From: Ruminococcus_G sp050944415
GTDB taxonomy: Bacteria > Bacillota > Clostridia > Lachnospirales > Lachnospiraceae
NCBI GenBank assembly: GCA_050944415.1
Contig: JBMNRA010000029.1
Coordinates: 1 to 35,379, forward strand
Length of the DNA stretch: 35,379 bases
Direction: 5' to 3'
Numbering within the stretch: position 1 is the stretch's first letter; each line of letters opens with the position of its first letter. The notes beneath the pieces were generated by a model. The model saw nothing but the letters and a program-made list of their open reading frames with translations, was not told the DNA's origin and did no database searches. The position numbers and the translations under genes are program-made. Positions 25,656 to 33,929 of this stretch are shown here, one piece after another.

Positions 25656-26335
25656 GTATAAGAGATTATTTTAAAAATTCAGTCTGGGAATCTTTTGTAA
25701 GCGGGCAGGGACTGACAGCGGATTTTGTGATAACGGCAGGAATTGCCATGGCGCTGGCGGTGGCTCTGGGCATCTGTATCTATCTTATATACGGACATTA
25801 TTTCGGAGGCGTGGTATTTTCCAGTTCTTTTGCGGTAACGCTGGTGGGAATGACGGTGCTCAGCTGTATGCTGACGCTTGCTATCAGCAGCAATATTGTG
25901 ATTTCCCTCGGTATGGTAGGTGCATTGTCTATCGTTCGTTACCGTACGGCGATAAAAGATCCTATGGATCTTTTGTATCTGTTCTGGGCTATTTCCGTTG
26001 GAATTACCCTGGGAGCAGGGCTCTCTGTGCTGGCGGCTGCGACCATGATTATCATGACGGTTATCGTTCACGTTTTCTATAATCGACGGAAAAAGGGAAC
26101 GATTTTTATACTGGTTGCCCATTATGAATCTGATTTTGCAGGCGATGAGATTTTACGGATTCTCAGTAAAATGAAACATCAGTTAAAGTCCAAAACCATT
26201 CGGGGTAATATCACAGAGCTTACCCTGGAACTGGTGTGCCGGACAGATAATACGGTTTTCATGGAACAGATACAGACAGTTGACGGAGTAAAAGATGTGA
26301 CACTTATTCAGTATAATGGTGAATATCATGGATAG
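25652..26335 (+). CDS. DUF4956 family membrane protein
   Basis: A 227-residue integral membrane protein with about four helices in the first 150 residues and a cytosolic C-terminal alpha/beta domain of about 75 residues (from GTIFILVAHYESD). The conserved DUF4956 signature is GMVGALSIVRYRTAIKDP followed by DLLYLFWAISVGI. The function of the family is unknown. Start ATG overlaps the VTC stop as ATGA and AGGAGG is at 25638-25643. The tight coupling with VTC suggests a membrane partner for the polyphosphate-type enzyme, for example a channel or anchor; that is inference. Confidence 0.9.
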   Translation: MSIRDYFKNSVWESFVSGQGLTADFVITAGIAMALAVALGICIYLIYGHYFGGVVFSSSFAVTLVGMTVLSCMLTLAISSNIVISLGMVGALSIVRYRTAIKDPMDLLYLFWAISVGITLGAGLSVLAAATMIIMTVIVHVFYNRRKKGTIFILVAHYESDFAGDEILRILSKMKHQLKSKTIRGNITELTLELVCRTDNTVFMEQIQTVDGVKDVTLIQYNGEYHG

Positions 26336-26344
26336 GAGACAGAT

Positions 26345-27721
26345 ATGGGGATAAAATCAAAGATTCCATATTTGGTTATGGCGGTTCTGGCTCTGGCTAT
26401 TGCAGGACTGCTGATATATATCATACCGTATCGTTACCGGCTTAACCGCACCGTAGAATTTGAAGAAAACCATAAGGCATTGGATAATCCACTGACGGGT
26501 TATGCTCCTCCGGCTGAAAATGTCGGAGAATGTCAGGATTCCAGGCTGGTTTATATCGGACTGACCTGGGATATGTGGGAACCGTCTCCGGGAGTATATA
26601 ATACGGACATGCTGGAGGAGACTTACCATATTTCCAGATGGAAGGAAGAAAACAAACATGCGGTGCTGCGTTTTCTGTGTGATGTGCCGGGGGATGAGCG
26701 GCACATGGATATTCCTCAGTGGCTGTATGAAAAAACCGGAGACGGAGAGTATTATAATACGGGTTACGGCGCAGGATATTGTCCGAATTATGAAAATCTG
26801 TATTTTCAGGAACGGCATAGTCTCGCAGTGGAGGCTCTTGCAGAATACTGTAACGAGGATGATTTTGTCGCTTATGTGGAGCTGGGAAGTCTGGGACACT
26901 GGGGAGAGTGGCATACGAATACGGATGAGGGAGTGCCGCCTATGCCGGATGCGGAAGTCTGCTGGAATTATGTTCTGGACTATTCCGATAATTTTCACAA
27001 TGCCAGGCTTCTGATGAGAAGAAATTATGTGATGGCCTCGGAAGGAAACATGGGGCTTTATAACGATATGACCGGAAGCAGAGAGGATACGGAAGAATGG
27101 ATGGAATGGATTCGCAGGGGAGGCAGTTTTGAAACATCGGGACGGCCGCTGGAGTACGTTCCCATGGAAGAATTCTGGCAGCAGGCGCCTTGCGGAGGAG
27201 AGTTCACCAGCAGCCAGTCCATGGGAAAAATGCTCGGCGAAGACATGGAAGATACGATAGATATGGTTCGCCGGTTGCATATGACATTTCTCGGTCCCCA
27301 TTGTCCGGAGGGAAGCGAAAAAGACGGGAGTGCCGCCCGGGCTCTAAGAGAGGAAATGGGATACCGGTACTATATTTCACAGCTTGACACCCGGTATATG
27401 TTTGGTCAGGATCATCTGGAAGTCAAACTGACCTGGGAAAACAGCGGGATAGCTCCGCTGTACTGGGACTGGCCGGTCACCATGTATGTGTATGATTCTG
27501 CAGGAGAGCTGTTGTATTGGGACGATGTGGATATCAGTCTGTCCCGGCTGCTTCCCGGTGAAAAAATGGAAACAGTGAATGAGATACCTTTTACGGATCA
27601 GCTTCGGAAAGGCTATCGGATTGGTATCGGCATTACGGATCCGGATGAGAAGGAACATATCTTTCTTGGACAGAACGGAGAAATAAAGGATGGGGTACAG
27701 ATGCTCTATACTTATGAGTAA
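26345..27721 (+). CDS. DUF4832-type glycoside-hydrolase-like surface protein
   Basis: A 458-residue protein with one N-terminal membrane anchor (about 8-28) and an outside domain. The start of the domain, NPLTGYAPPAENV (48-60), and GLTWDMWEPSPGVYN recall the DUF4874/DUF4832 TIM-barrel proteins, which resemble glycoside hydrolases. YVELGSLGHWGEWH carries E179 and E188, candidates for catalytic acids. A beta-sandwich-like domain follows from about 345 (HLEVKLTWENSG). It could trim or bind the Pel-like polymer and so stand in for the hydrolase half that PelA lacks here. It starts 9 nt after DUF4956. Assignment to the family is good; enzymatic activity is unproven. Confidence 0.75.
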   Translation: MGIKSKIPYLVMAVLALAIAGLLIYIIPYRYRLNRTVEFEENHKALDNPLTGYAPPAENVGECQDSRLVYIGLTWDMWEPSPGVYNTDMLEETYHISRWKEENKHAVLRFLCDVPGDERHMDIPQWLYEKTGDGEYYNTGYGAGYCPNYENLYFQERHSLAVEALAEYCNEDDFVAYVELGSLGHWGEWHTNTDEGVPPMPDAEVCWNYVLDYSDNFHNARLLMRRNYVMASEGNMGLYNDMTGSREDTEEWMEWIRRGGSFETSGRPLEYVPMEEFWQQAPCGGEFTSSQSMGKMLGEDMEDTIDMVRRLHMTFLGPHCPEGSEKDGSAARALREEMGYRYYISQLDTRYMFGQDHLEVKLTWENSGIAPLYWDWPVTMYVYDSAGELLYWDDVDISLSRLLPGEKMETVNEIPFTDQLRKGYRIGIGITDPDEKEHIFLGQNGEIKDGVQMLYTYE

Positions 27722-27736
27722 AGAGGAGAAGAAAAA

Positions 27737-27940
27737 ATGGCTGCAAACAGAGAATTTCGCAGAGCATTATTCGGCGGTTACAACAGAAAAGACGTAGATG
27801 CCTACGTCAAAGAAATGGAATATGAGCTGGAAATTGTCCGGCTGCTGCAGCAAAGAGAACGTGCTGAATTTCAAAAAAAGCTGGGAAAGTGTACAGACGG
27901 GATAGAGAATGAGGAAGAGAAGGCGGCACCAGATAAGTAA
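27737..27940 (+). CDS. Small DivIVA-like protein
   Basis: A 67-residue protein from ATG 27737 with AGAGGAG upstream, 15 nt after the previous gene. It opens with FRRALFGGYNRKDVDAYVKEME, which fits the N-terminal membrane-binding motif of DivIVA/GpsB (F-x-x-x-x-x-GY-x-x-x-[ED]VD-x-[FY]-[LV]), then a short coiled coil (EYELEIVRLLQQRERAEFQKK) and an acidic-basic tail. DivIVA itself is 150 residues or more, so this is only the N-terminal module. It could mark the cell pole or septum for the exopolysaccharide machine or oligomerise with the full-length protein. No function is known. Confidence 0.7.
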   Translation: MAANREFRRALFGGYNRKDVDAYVKEMEYELEIVRLLQQRERAEFQKKLGKCTDGIENEEEKAAPDK

Positions 27941-27957
27941 GGAAAGGAGAAGAAGAA

Positions 27958-30900
27958 TTGAAAAACGGACTTACTCTGGAAATTCTTTTGAAATATCTGA
28001 GTGCCGGCGTCAGTCTGCTGGAAATCGGGCCGGACATACAGGTCGTATATCTCAGTGACGGTTTTTATCAGATGACCGGTGCCGGGAAGATGCCGGTACC
28101 TTGCAGACTTGAGAAAATAGGAATCCATCCAGACTATAAACAGGAGTATGAGATGCTCCTGCGCCAGACGGCTGCTTCCGGTGAGACAAAAGAACATGTT
28201 CACCGGATTGCGGGCAAGGCTGGAAAATGGATCTGGCGCAGTGTTAAGATAGTCAGAATTGACTGTGCAGACAGGTATTACCCAGTTGTGCTGGAACTGT
28301 CTGAAGATATTTCAGAGTTGATGGAAAAGGAGAGGAGTCTCAGAGAAAGCAACGAAAGACTGCGGGTGGCCTTCCATCAGACACCCCACAGAATGTGGGA
28401 AGTAGATATTAAGGCCCGAACCTTTAATCAGTATAATATGGATGAACAGTGCTGCAGCCGGAAAACAGTAATAGGGGATTTTCCGGAAACACTTCTGAAA
28501 AATAAAACAGTGCATCCGGAATCGGCAGATGATTTCCTGAAATTTGCCGAAAAACTTCTCAGCGGAGAGGATGCAGGAAACGAAAACTTTATTATGCGGG
28601 ATCCTTCCAATAATTGTTATGACTGGGTGTCGCTTTCCTACCGTATGACGTATGACAGAGACGGCATGCCGGATAAAGCAGTAGGGGTTCAGGAAAAACT
28701 GCCGGGACTTTCGGGAATCGGTGCGGGTATTTTTCCCAGAAGGCCGCTTCCGGAAGTCATGAGGCGCCATCTGCTGGTGAGAATGAAAGTGAATCTGACA
28801 GCCGATTATGTGGCGGAAATATGGGCGGAAGGATCCGATAAAACTGCCTGGAGCTGGGGGAGATCCTATTCAGAAATTATCAGTATGGAACGAAGCCGGT
28901 GGTTTGCAAGAATGGAAGAAAACAAATTCCAGAAACGTTTTCTCAGAAAGAGGCTTCTGAAAGATTTTCAGGAAGGGAAAATCTGGTCAACGGAGGAGTA
29001 TCGCAGGATTGATGCGGCAGGAAATATACGCTGGACTTCGGATCTGGTCAACCTTGTGGAGGATCCCAAAACACATTCCGTTTACATGTTCGCCTGCTTT
29101 ATGGATACGCAGAAGCGGCATGACTGGGAAGTGCTTGCCGGGAAAGAATGCAGCCGCAGTCAGGAAAGCGGACTATATGATTTTGCAACGGCAAAACAGA
29201 TTGTCAACACGCTGATCGGACATGGCGGTGATGCAGACTGTGCGTTGTCCATCATCAGAATAGAGGGAAAAACATGGTTTCAGGAGAATGCGGAAGAAAG
29301 CCGGAAAACGATGGAATATATTTCCGCCGCACTCTCATTGATTCTGGGGGTTGACTGTATAGTGAGTGCGTGGCGTTCTGACAGTGTTTTTGTGTTTTTC
29401 CCTCAGGCGGGGGCCCGTTTTGACCTCAAAAGGAGAATTGAGGATGCTTTTGCCTATCTTCGGGTATCTATGAATGATCTCCCCGGTATGTGTCAGCTGA
29501 GATTTGTAGCGGGAACTGTAATAGATTCGATTCCAGATGCGGATCTGGAGTCTATGATGATACGTGCGGAATACCTGTGTAAACTCTGGAAAGATGCTGC
29601 CATGGATACTGCGGCATTTCCGGCAGAAGATGAAGACTGGATCTGGGCCGGCCTGCAGACGGAAAACAGGGAGTCATCCATTTTGACGGATTCCTGCAAA
29701 ACAGAACGGCCCTTAAATGAAAAGGAACAGAAGGCGGCGTTTCAGTGTATGACAGAGATGCTCAGGGCATGCTCTGTGGAAAAGTCGATTTCGGGAGTTC
29801 TGGGGTGCATTGGAAAATATTATGGAGCATCCAGAACATATCTTCTTTTGTTATCTGACGATCAGGAGACAGTAACCATGACACATGAATGGATGGCAGG
29901 GGGAAGACAGAGTATCAGTCATATCGTATCGGGGATCCGGCTGAAAAAGTTTCCCCTGCTTATCAGATGCATGAAAGAGAAAAAGCCCATATTCCTGGAA
30001 CAAAGACAAGGAAATGACGGAATAAGCGGATGGAATTTTACAGTATTTCCCATGGCGAAGGAAGAAATCACCGGTTTTCTCTGTGTGGAAAACGGAGAAG
30101 ATCCTCCGAGAGATGCCGTGCTGGTTATGACTTTAATGCCTTATATTCAGGAAGAAAAGAGACGTTTTGAAATACTCTCAGGCCAAAGGAAGATAACGGG
30201 CGAGGAAGGACTTTCCAGACTTCCGAATTTAAATTCGTATATGAAAACGGTGCATTCCCTGAATTCGGATATTTATAGTTCCATGGGTGCATTATCTGTG
30301 GATGTTCCGGAGTATTCAGCTCTTAACAGCAGATATGGATTTGAGTATGGGAAAAAACTTCTGACCTATATTGCAGATATGTTAAAGTCCATATTTGGAA
30401 AGGCTTTTATTTTCCGTACATGGGATGCTGAATTTGTGGTTTTATATCCCAATACAATTCAGGAGGTATTCGTAAGCAGGTGCACCAGATTGTATGCCAT
30501 ACTGCAGAGAAGATACCCTAAACAGACAAGAATCGGATATGTCTGGTCAGAAGGCGTGTTTCAGGCGAGAAATCTGGTAAAAGAGGCACAGTCTATTATG
30601 CGCAGTGAAAAACAGATTCCTTCCGGTTCCAGACAGAGCTTTTGCAATCAGGAAATATCCTGGAAAAAGTTTGTTCCGTATTTTCAGCCCAAGATTGATA
30701 TGAGGAGCGGAAAACTGATAGGGGCTGAGGCGCTGGTTAGAGGAATTGATAAGAAAGGGAATATACTTTTTCCGGATCAGTTTATAGAAAAATTTGAGAA
30801 AGACGGTTCCATCCGGGAACTGGATCTTTTCATGATTGAGTCTGTGCTGCGGCAGCTGAGTCAGTGGAAGGATCGGGGCATTCCGGATTTGAAGATATCG

Positions 30901-31428
30901 GTCAATATTTCGAGAATTACTCTTTTCCAGCCGACGGCACTGGCCTCCATTCTGGCTTTACAGAGCCGTTATCCTGAGATTGAAACGGATCAGATTGAAT
31001 TGGAGATCACTGAAACTGCGGGAGAGATAGAAAAAGATTCCCTTGCGCGCATTGTAAATGATTTCAGAGAGTGCGGCATCGGATTTGAGTTGGATGATTT
31101 TGGTTCGGGTTATGCCAATATATCTGTTTTCAGCAATATCAAATTCAATGCGGTGAAACTGGACAGAAGTCTGATAAATGATCTGCCGGGAAATGAGATC
31201 AGCAGAATACTGGTGGAAAATATTACGCAGATCTGTGAAAACTTCGATATGCAGTGTGTGGCGGAAGGAGTAGAAACAGAAGAGCAAAGGGAAGTGCTTC
31301 TGCAGGCAGGCTGTATTTACGGGCAGGGTTTTTATTATGCGAAACCGCTGCCGGCAGGAGAATTTGAAAAAAGGTATTTTAAACCGGCGGAAAAGGGCCG
31401 GATGAATCATGAAGGAGGTACATTATGA
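27958..31428 (+). CDS. PAS-GGDEF(degenerate)-GAF-GGDEF(degenerate)-EAL c-di-GMP phosphodiesterase
   Basis: A 1156-residue cytosolic signalling protein from TTG 27958 with GGAAAGGAG upstream. PAS-like domains cover about 1-120, 125-245 and 265-400. A GGDEF-like domain (about 405-545) has WRSDSV (472-477) in place of the signature; a GAF domain spans about 590-740; a second GGDEF-like domain (about 750-890) has WDAEF (822-826). Neither should make c-di-GMP. The EAL domain (about 905-1145) keeps EAL (E924-L926), VNIS, ELEITET, DDFG (D1046-G1049), VKLD, AEGVET and GQGF, so it should hydrolyse c-di-GMP to pGpG. It would antagonise PelD in the same operon. The stop overlaps the next start. Confidence 0.9.
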   Translation: MKNGLTLEILLKYLSAGVSLLEIGPDIQVVYLSDGFYQMTGAGKMPVPCRLEKIGIHPDYKQEYEMLLRQTAASGETKEHVHRIAGKAGKWIWRSVKIVRIDCADRYYPVVLELSEDISELMEKERSLRESNERLRVAFHQTPHRMWEVDIKARTFNQYNMDEQCCSRKTVIGDFPETLLKNKTVHPESADDFLKFAEKLLSGEDAGNENFIMRDPSNNCYDWVSLSYRMTYDRDGMPDKAVGVQEKLPGLSGIGAGIFPRRPLPEVMRRHLLVRMKVNLTADYVAEIWAEGSDKTAWSWGRSYSEIISMERSRWFARMEENKFQKRFLRKRLLKDFQEGKIWSTEEYRRIDAAGNIRWTSDLVNLVEDPKTHSVYMFACFMDTQKRHDWEVLAGKECSRSQESGLYDFATAKQIVNTLIGHGGDADCALSIIRIEGKTWFQENAEESRKTMEYISAALSLILGVDCIVSAWRSDSVFVFFPQAGARFDLKRRIEDAFAYLRVSMNDLPGMCQLRFVAGTVIDSIPDADLESMMIRAEYLCKLWKDAAMDTAAFPAEDEDWIWAGLQTENRESSILTDSCKTERPLNEKEQKAAFQCMTEMLRACSVEKSISGVLGCIGKYYGASRTYLLLLSDDQETVTMTHEWMAGGRQSISHIVSGIRLKKFPLLIRCMKEKKPIFLEQRQGNDGISGWNFTVFPMAKEEITGFLCVENGEDPPRDAVLVMTLMPYIQEEKRRFEILSGQRKITGEEGLSRLPNLNSYMKTVHSLNSDIYSSMGALSVDVPEYSALNSRYGFEYGKKLLTYIADMLKSIFGKAFIFRTWDAEFVVLYPNTIQEVFVSRCTRLYAILQRRYPKQTRIGYVWSEGVFQARNLVKEAQSIMRSEKQIPSGSRQSFCNQEISWKKFVPYFQPKIDMRSGKLIGAEALVRGIDKKGNILFPDQFIEKFEKDGSIRELDLFMIESVLRQLSQWKDRGIPDLKISVNISRITLFQPTALASILALQSRYPEIETDQIELEITETAGEIEKDSLARIVNDFRECGIGFELDDFGSGYANISVFSNIKFNAVKLDRSLINDLPGNEISRILVENITQICENFDMQCVAEGVETEEQREVLLQAGCIYGQGFYYAKPLPAGEFEKRYFKPAEKGRMNHEGGTL

Positions 31429-33236
31429 TGACAGATGAAAAAAGTACCAGAATAAAAGATCCGCTCCTGGTTGTTGGGATCGGCGCATCTGCAGGAGGGC
31501 TGGAAGCTCTTCAGCAGTTTTTCATGCGTATGCCGGAAAACAGTGGACTGAGTTTCGTTGTCATCCAGCACTTGTCGCCTGACTACAAAAGCCTCATGGC
31601 GGATATTCTTGGCAAGCATACCGCGATGACGGTTCTGCAGGCGGAAAATGAAATGAAGGTGCTGCCGGATACGGTGTACCTGATACCGCCGAAAAAGAAT
31701 ATGACTCTAAAAGACGGAAAACTGATGCTGACGGAATTCGTTCAGGGGATGCTCAATCATCCCATAGATGTGTTTTTCTCTTCTCTGGCGAAAGAACAGA
31801 AAGAAAGAGGAATTGCGGTGGTGATGTCCGGCACGGGCACAGACGGAACCAGCGGAGTTAAGGTAGTAAAAGAATATGGAGGACTGGTGATTGCGCAGAG
31901 CCCTGAAACTGCAAAATTTGACGGCATGCCCCGCAGTGTTATCAACACAGGACTGGCGGATTTTGTGCTGTCACCGGAACTGATTGTGGAAGAGATTCTG
32001 AATTATTCCAATTATCCTACGGTAGTCAAGCCTCAGGAAAGAGAAGTGTTTTTTTCTGATGAACAGACTTTTCCCCGGATCTATCCCGTTTTGAAAAAAG
32101 TCAGCGGAATTGATTTTACCAATTATAAACGGACCACAGTACTCCGGAGGATTGAGCGGCGTATGGTGGTAACACACAGCACCAATCTGGCAGAGTATGT
32201 GGAGCTTTTGGAAAACAGTACGGAAGAGGCCAATATTCTGGTTAAGGAAATCTTAATCGGAGTGACCAATTTTTTCAGAGATCCTGCTTTTTTTGAAAAG
32301 CTGAAACAGAAAGCCCTGTACCCTATTGTGGAACGTTCAGGAGAAAAAGATCCCATTCGTGTATGGAGTGCGGGATGTTCTACCGGAGAAGAAGCTTATT
32401 CGCTGGCAATTCTGTTTCGGGAAGTTCTGGACGAACTGGGGGTACAGAGAGATATTAAGATTTTTGCCACGGATGTAGATACGAAAGCCATTGAACAGGC
32501 AGGCAAAGGGACGTTTTCTGAAAGTATTCTGGATGATGTTCCCAGCGACCGATTGGCCAGGTTTTTCACGAAAAAGAATGATCAGTATGTGATTACGAAA
32601 GATATCCGCCGGATGATTATATTTGCGCCCCATAACATGTTGTCGGATCCGCCCTTTGGCAAACTGGATCTGATCAGCTGCAGAAATGTGATGATTTATT
32701 TTCAGCCGGTACTCCAGCGGTCTCTGTTCGGGATTTTTCACTCTGCGCTGAAAAAAGGAGGTTATCTTTTTCTTGGAAAAAGCGAGACGGCAGGAGAATA
32801 TTCCAGTGTATTTATGCCGGTATGCAGTGCAGAGAAAATTTATATTCATAAGGGAGAAGGAAAAGTGGATGATTTTGTGCCAACATCTTTCCACATTCCC
32901 AGTATACAGAATCTTTCGCCGCGTTCTGTCAACGTAACGGAACGGGACAGCAGTGATTATACGCTGGAAAGTACATATGTACATTTTCTGGAGAACTTTC
33001 TGCCGGCATCCGTTGTAGTCAACGAATCCAATAACGTGATCCATTTTTTTGGCCGTTACCATGATTATCTGACCATTGCCCCGGGAAAAGCCACCTTTAA
33101 TCTGTTCAGTATGATTAATCAGGATCTGAGTCTGGTAACGTCTACTGCGCTGAACAGATGCCGGATGGAACATGTGGCTGTCACCTATACAGGCATTGCA
33201 GTGGACTGTGATGGCGTAAGAAAACTGTTGACCTGA
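31425..33236 (+). CDS. CheB-CheR hybrid, N-terminal part before a frameshift
   Basis: A 603-residue piece. The CheB methylesterase-like domain (about 12-195) keeps the catalytic triad S22 (GASAGG), H49 (VIQHLS) and D140 (SGTGTDGT). The CheR domain (about 212-480) has the SAM loop GCSTGEEAYSLAI, ATDVDT and CRNVMIYF. A PAS-like region starts at about 520 and is cut off by TGA 33234-33236. The rest of the family architecture continues in the -1 frame from about 33225, so the intact gene would be about 834 residues. RBS GAAGGAGGT is excellent. Such hybrids act on methyl-accepting or other sensor proteins, but no chemoreceptor gene lies in the window. Confidence 0.85.
   Translation: MMTDEKSTRIKDPLLVVGIGASAGGLEALQQFFMRMPENSGLSFVVIQHLSPDYKSLMADILGKHTAMTVLQAENEMKVLPDTVYLIPPKKNMTLKDGKLMLTEFVQGMLNHPIDVFFSSLAKEQKERGIAVVMSGTGTDGTSGVKVVKEYGGLVIAQSPETAKFDGMPRSVINTGLADFVLSPELIVEEILNYSNYPTVVKPQEREVFFSDEQTFPRIYPVLKKVSGIDFTNYKRTTVLRRIERRMVVTHSTNLAEYVELLENSTEEANILVKEILIGVTNFFRDPAFFEKLKQKALYPIVERSGEKDPIRVWSAGCSTGEEAYSLAILFREVLDELGVQRDIKIFATDVDTKAIEQAGKGTFSESILDDVPSDRLARFFTKKNDQYVITKDIRRMIIFAPHNMLSDPPFGKLDLISCRNVMIYFQPVLQRSLFGIFHSALKKGGYLFLGKSETAGEYSSVFMPVCSAEKIYIHKGEGKVDDFVPTSFHIPSIQNLSPRSVNVTERDSSDYTLESTYVHFLENFLPASVVVNESNNVIHFFGRYHDYLTIAPGKATFNLFSMINQDLSLVTSTALNRCRMEHVAVTYTGIAVDCDGVRKLLT
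33221..33236 (+). other. Frameshift site: A4 run followed by premature TGA
   Basis: The A run at 33221-33224 is where the frame breaks. One added A would give the expected V-R-K-T-V-D-L-T reading into the downstream frame. A -1 slip of tRNA-Lys from AAA onto the overlapping AAA in GAAAAC gives exactly the same product. It may be a mutation, an assembly error or a real recoding site. Confidence 0.6.
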
Positions 33237-33325
33237 CAATCAGTCCCATTCCGGGAAAGCAGGGAGAAGATACGGGGCTGACAGCGGTACTTTTTACAGA
33301 AGGGAAAGCGCCGCTGACTGGCGGA

Positions 33326-33928
33326 GTGACAGAAAAATATGATGTAAATAAGACAGCGGCCCGGAGAATTACGGATCTGGAACAGGAGCTGCATGAATCA
33401 CAGAATGATCTGAAGTCTACAATCGGAGAACTGGAAACAGTAAATGAAGAGCTTCAGGCTGCCAATGAAGAACTTCTGACGGCTAATGAGGAGCTGCAGA
33501 GTTCAAACGAAGAACTTCAGTCGGTGAATGAAGAGCTTTATACGGTGAATACGGAATATCAGCAGAAGCTGGATGAGCTTACCATGCTCACCAACGACTT
33601 GTCCAATTTCCTTTCTTCCACTATGATAGGAATTCTGTTTGTAGACAGCAATCTGAATATCCGGAAATTCACAGAGTATGTAGGTCGGGAATTCCAGCTG
33701 ATGGAACATGATGTAGGGCGTTCCTTCCAGATTTTTGCTCATAGTTTTCCGGAAGAAGATATTATTAAGGATGCAAAAGAGGTATTGAAGAATCTGGTAC
33801 CTATTGACCGGGAGGTAACTGCCATGAACGGACGGTATTATACGATCAGAATTGCACCTTACAGAACGACCGAAAACAGTATCCGCGGGCTGGTTATCAC
33901 GATTATTGACAGTCTGGGAGGAAATTAA
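33326..33928 (+). CDS. C-terminal coiled-coil and PAS part of the CheB-CheR hybrid
   Basis: A 200-residue piece in the -1 frame relative to the preceding part, open upstream to about 33225. It holds the glutamate-rich coiled coil typical of CheB-CheR hybrids (EELQAANEELLTANEELQ and further repeats, about 35-75 from GTG 33326) and a PAS domain (about 90-195, IGILFVDSNLNIRKFT). It has only a weak ribosome binding site of its own. It probably represents the tail of the gene that starts at 31425, translated as one protein only if the frame is restored. Confidence 0.75.
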   Translation: MTEKYDVNKTAARRITDLEQELHESQNDLKSTIGELETVNEELQAANEELLTANEELQSSNEELQSVNEELYTVNTEYQQKLDELTMLTNDLSNFLSSTMIGILFVDSNLNIRKFTEYVGREFQLMEHDVGRSFQIFAHSFPEEDIIKDAKEVLKNLVPIDREVTAMNGRYYTIRIAPYRTTENSIRGLVITIIDSLGGN

Positions 33929-33929
33929 A

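Noticed and set aside
26357..27301. Long minus-strand open frame (314 codons) opposite the DUF4832 gene
   Set aside because: Shadow of a real gene by the same criteria: no RBS, no domain, antisense to conserved motifs.
33430..33560. Short tandem repeat of a heptad-like NEEL unit
   Set aside because: This glutamate-rich coiled coil is a standard part of CheB-CheR-PAS hybrids and is not a DNA-level repeat element.
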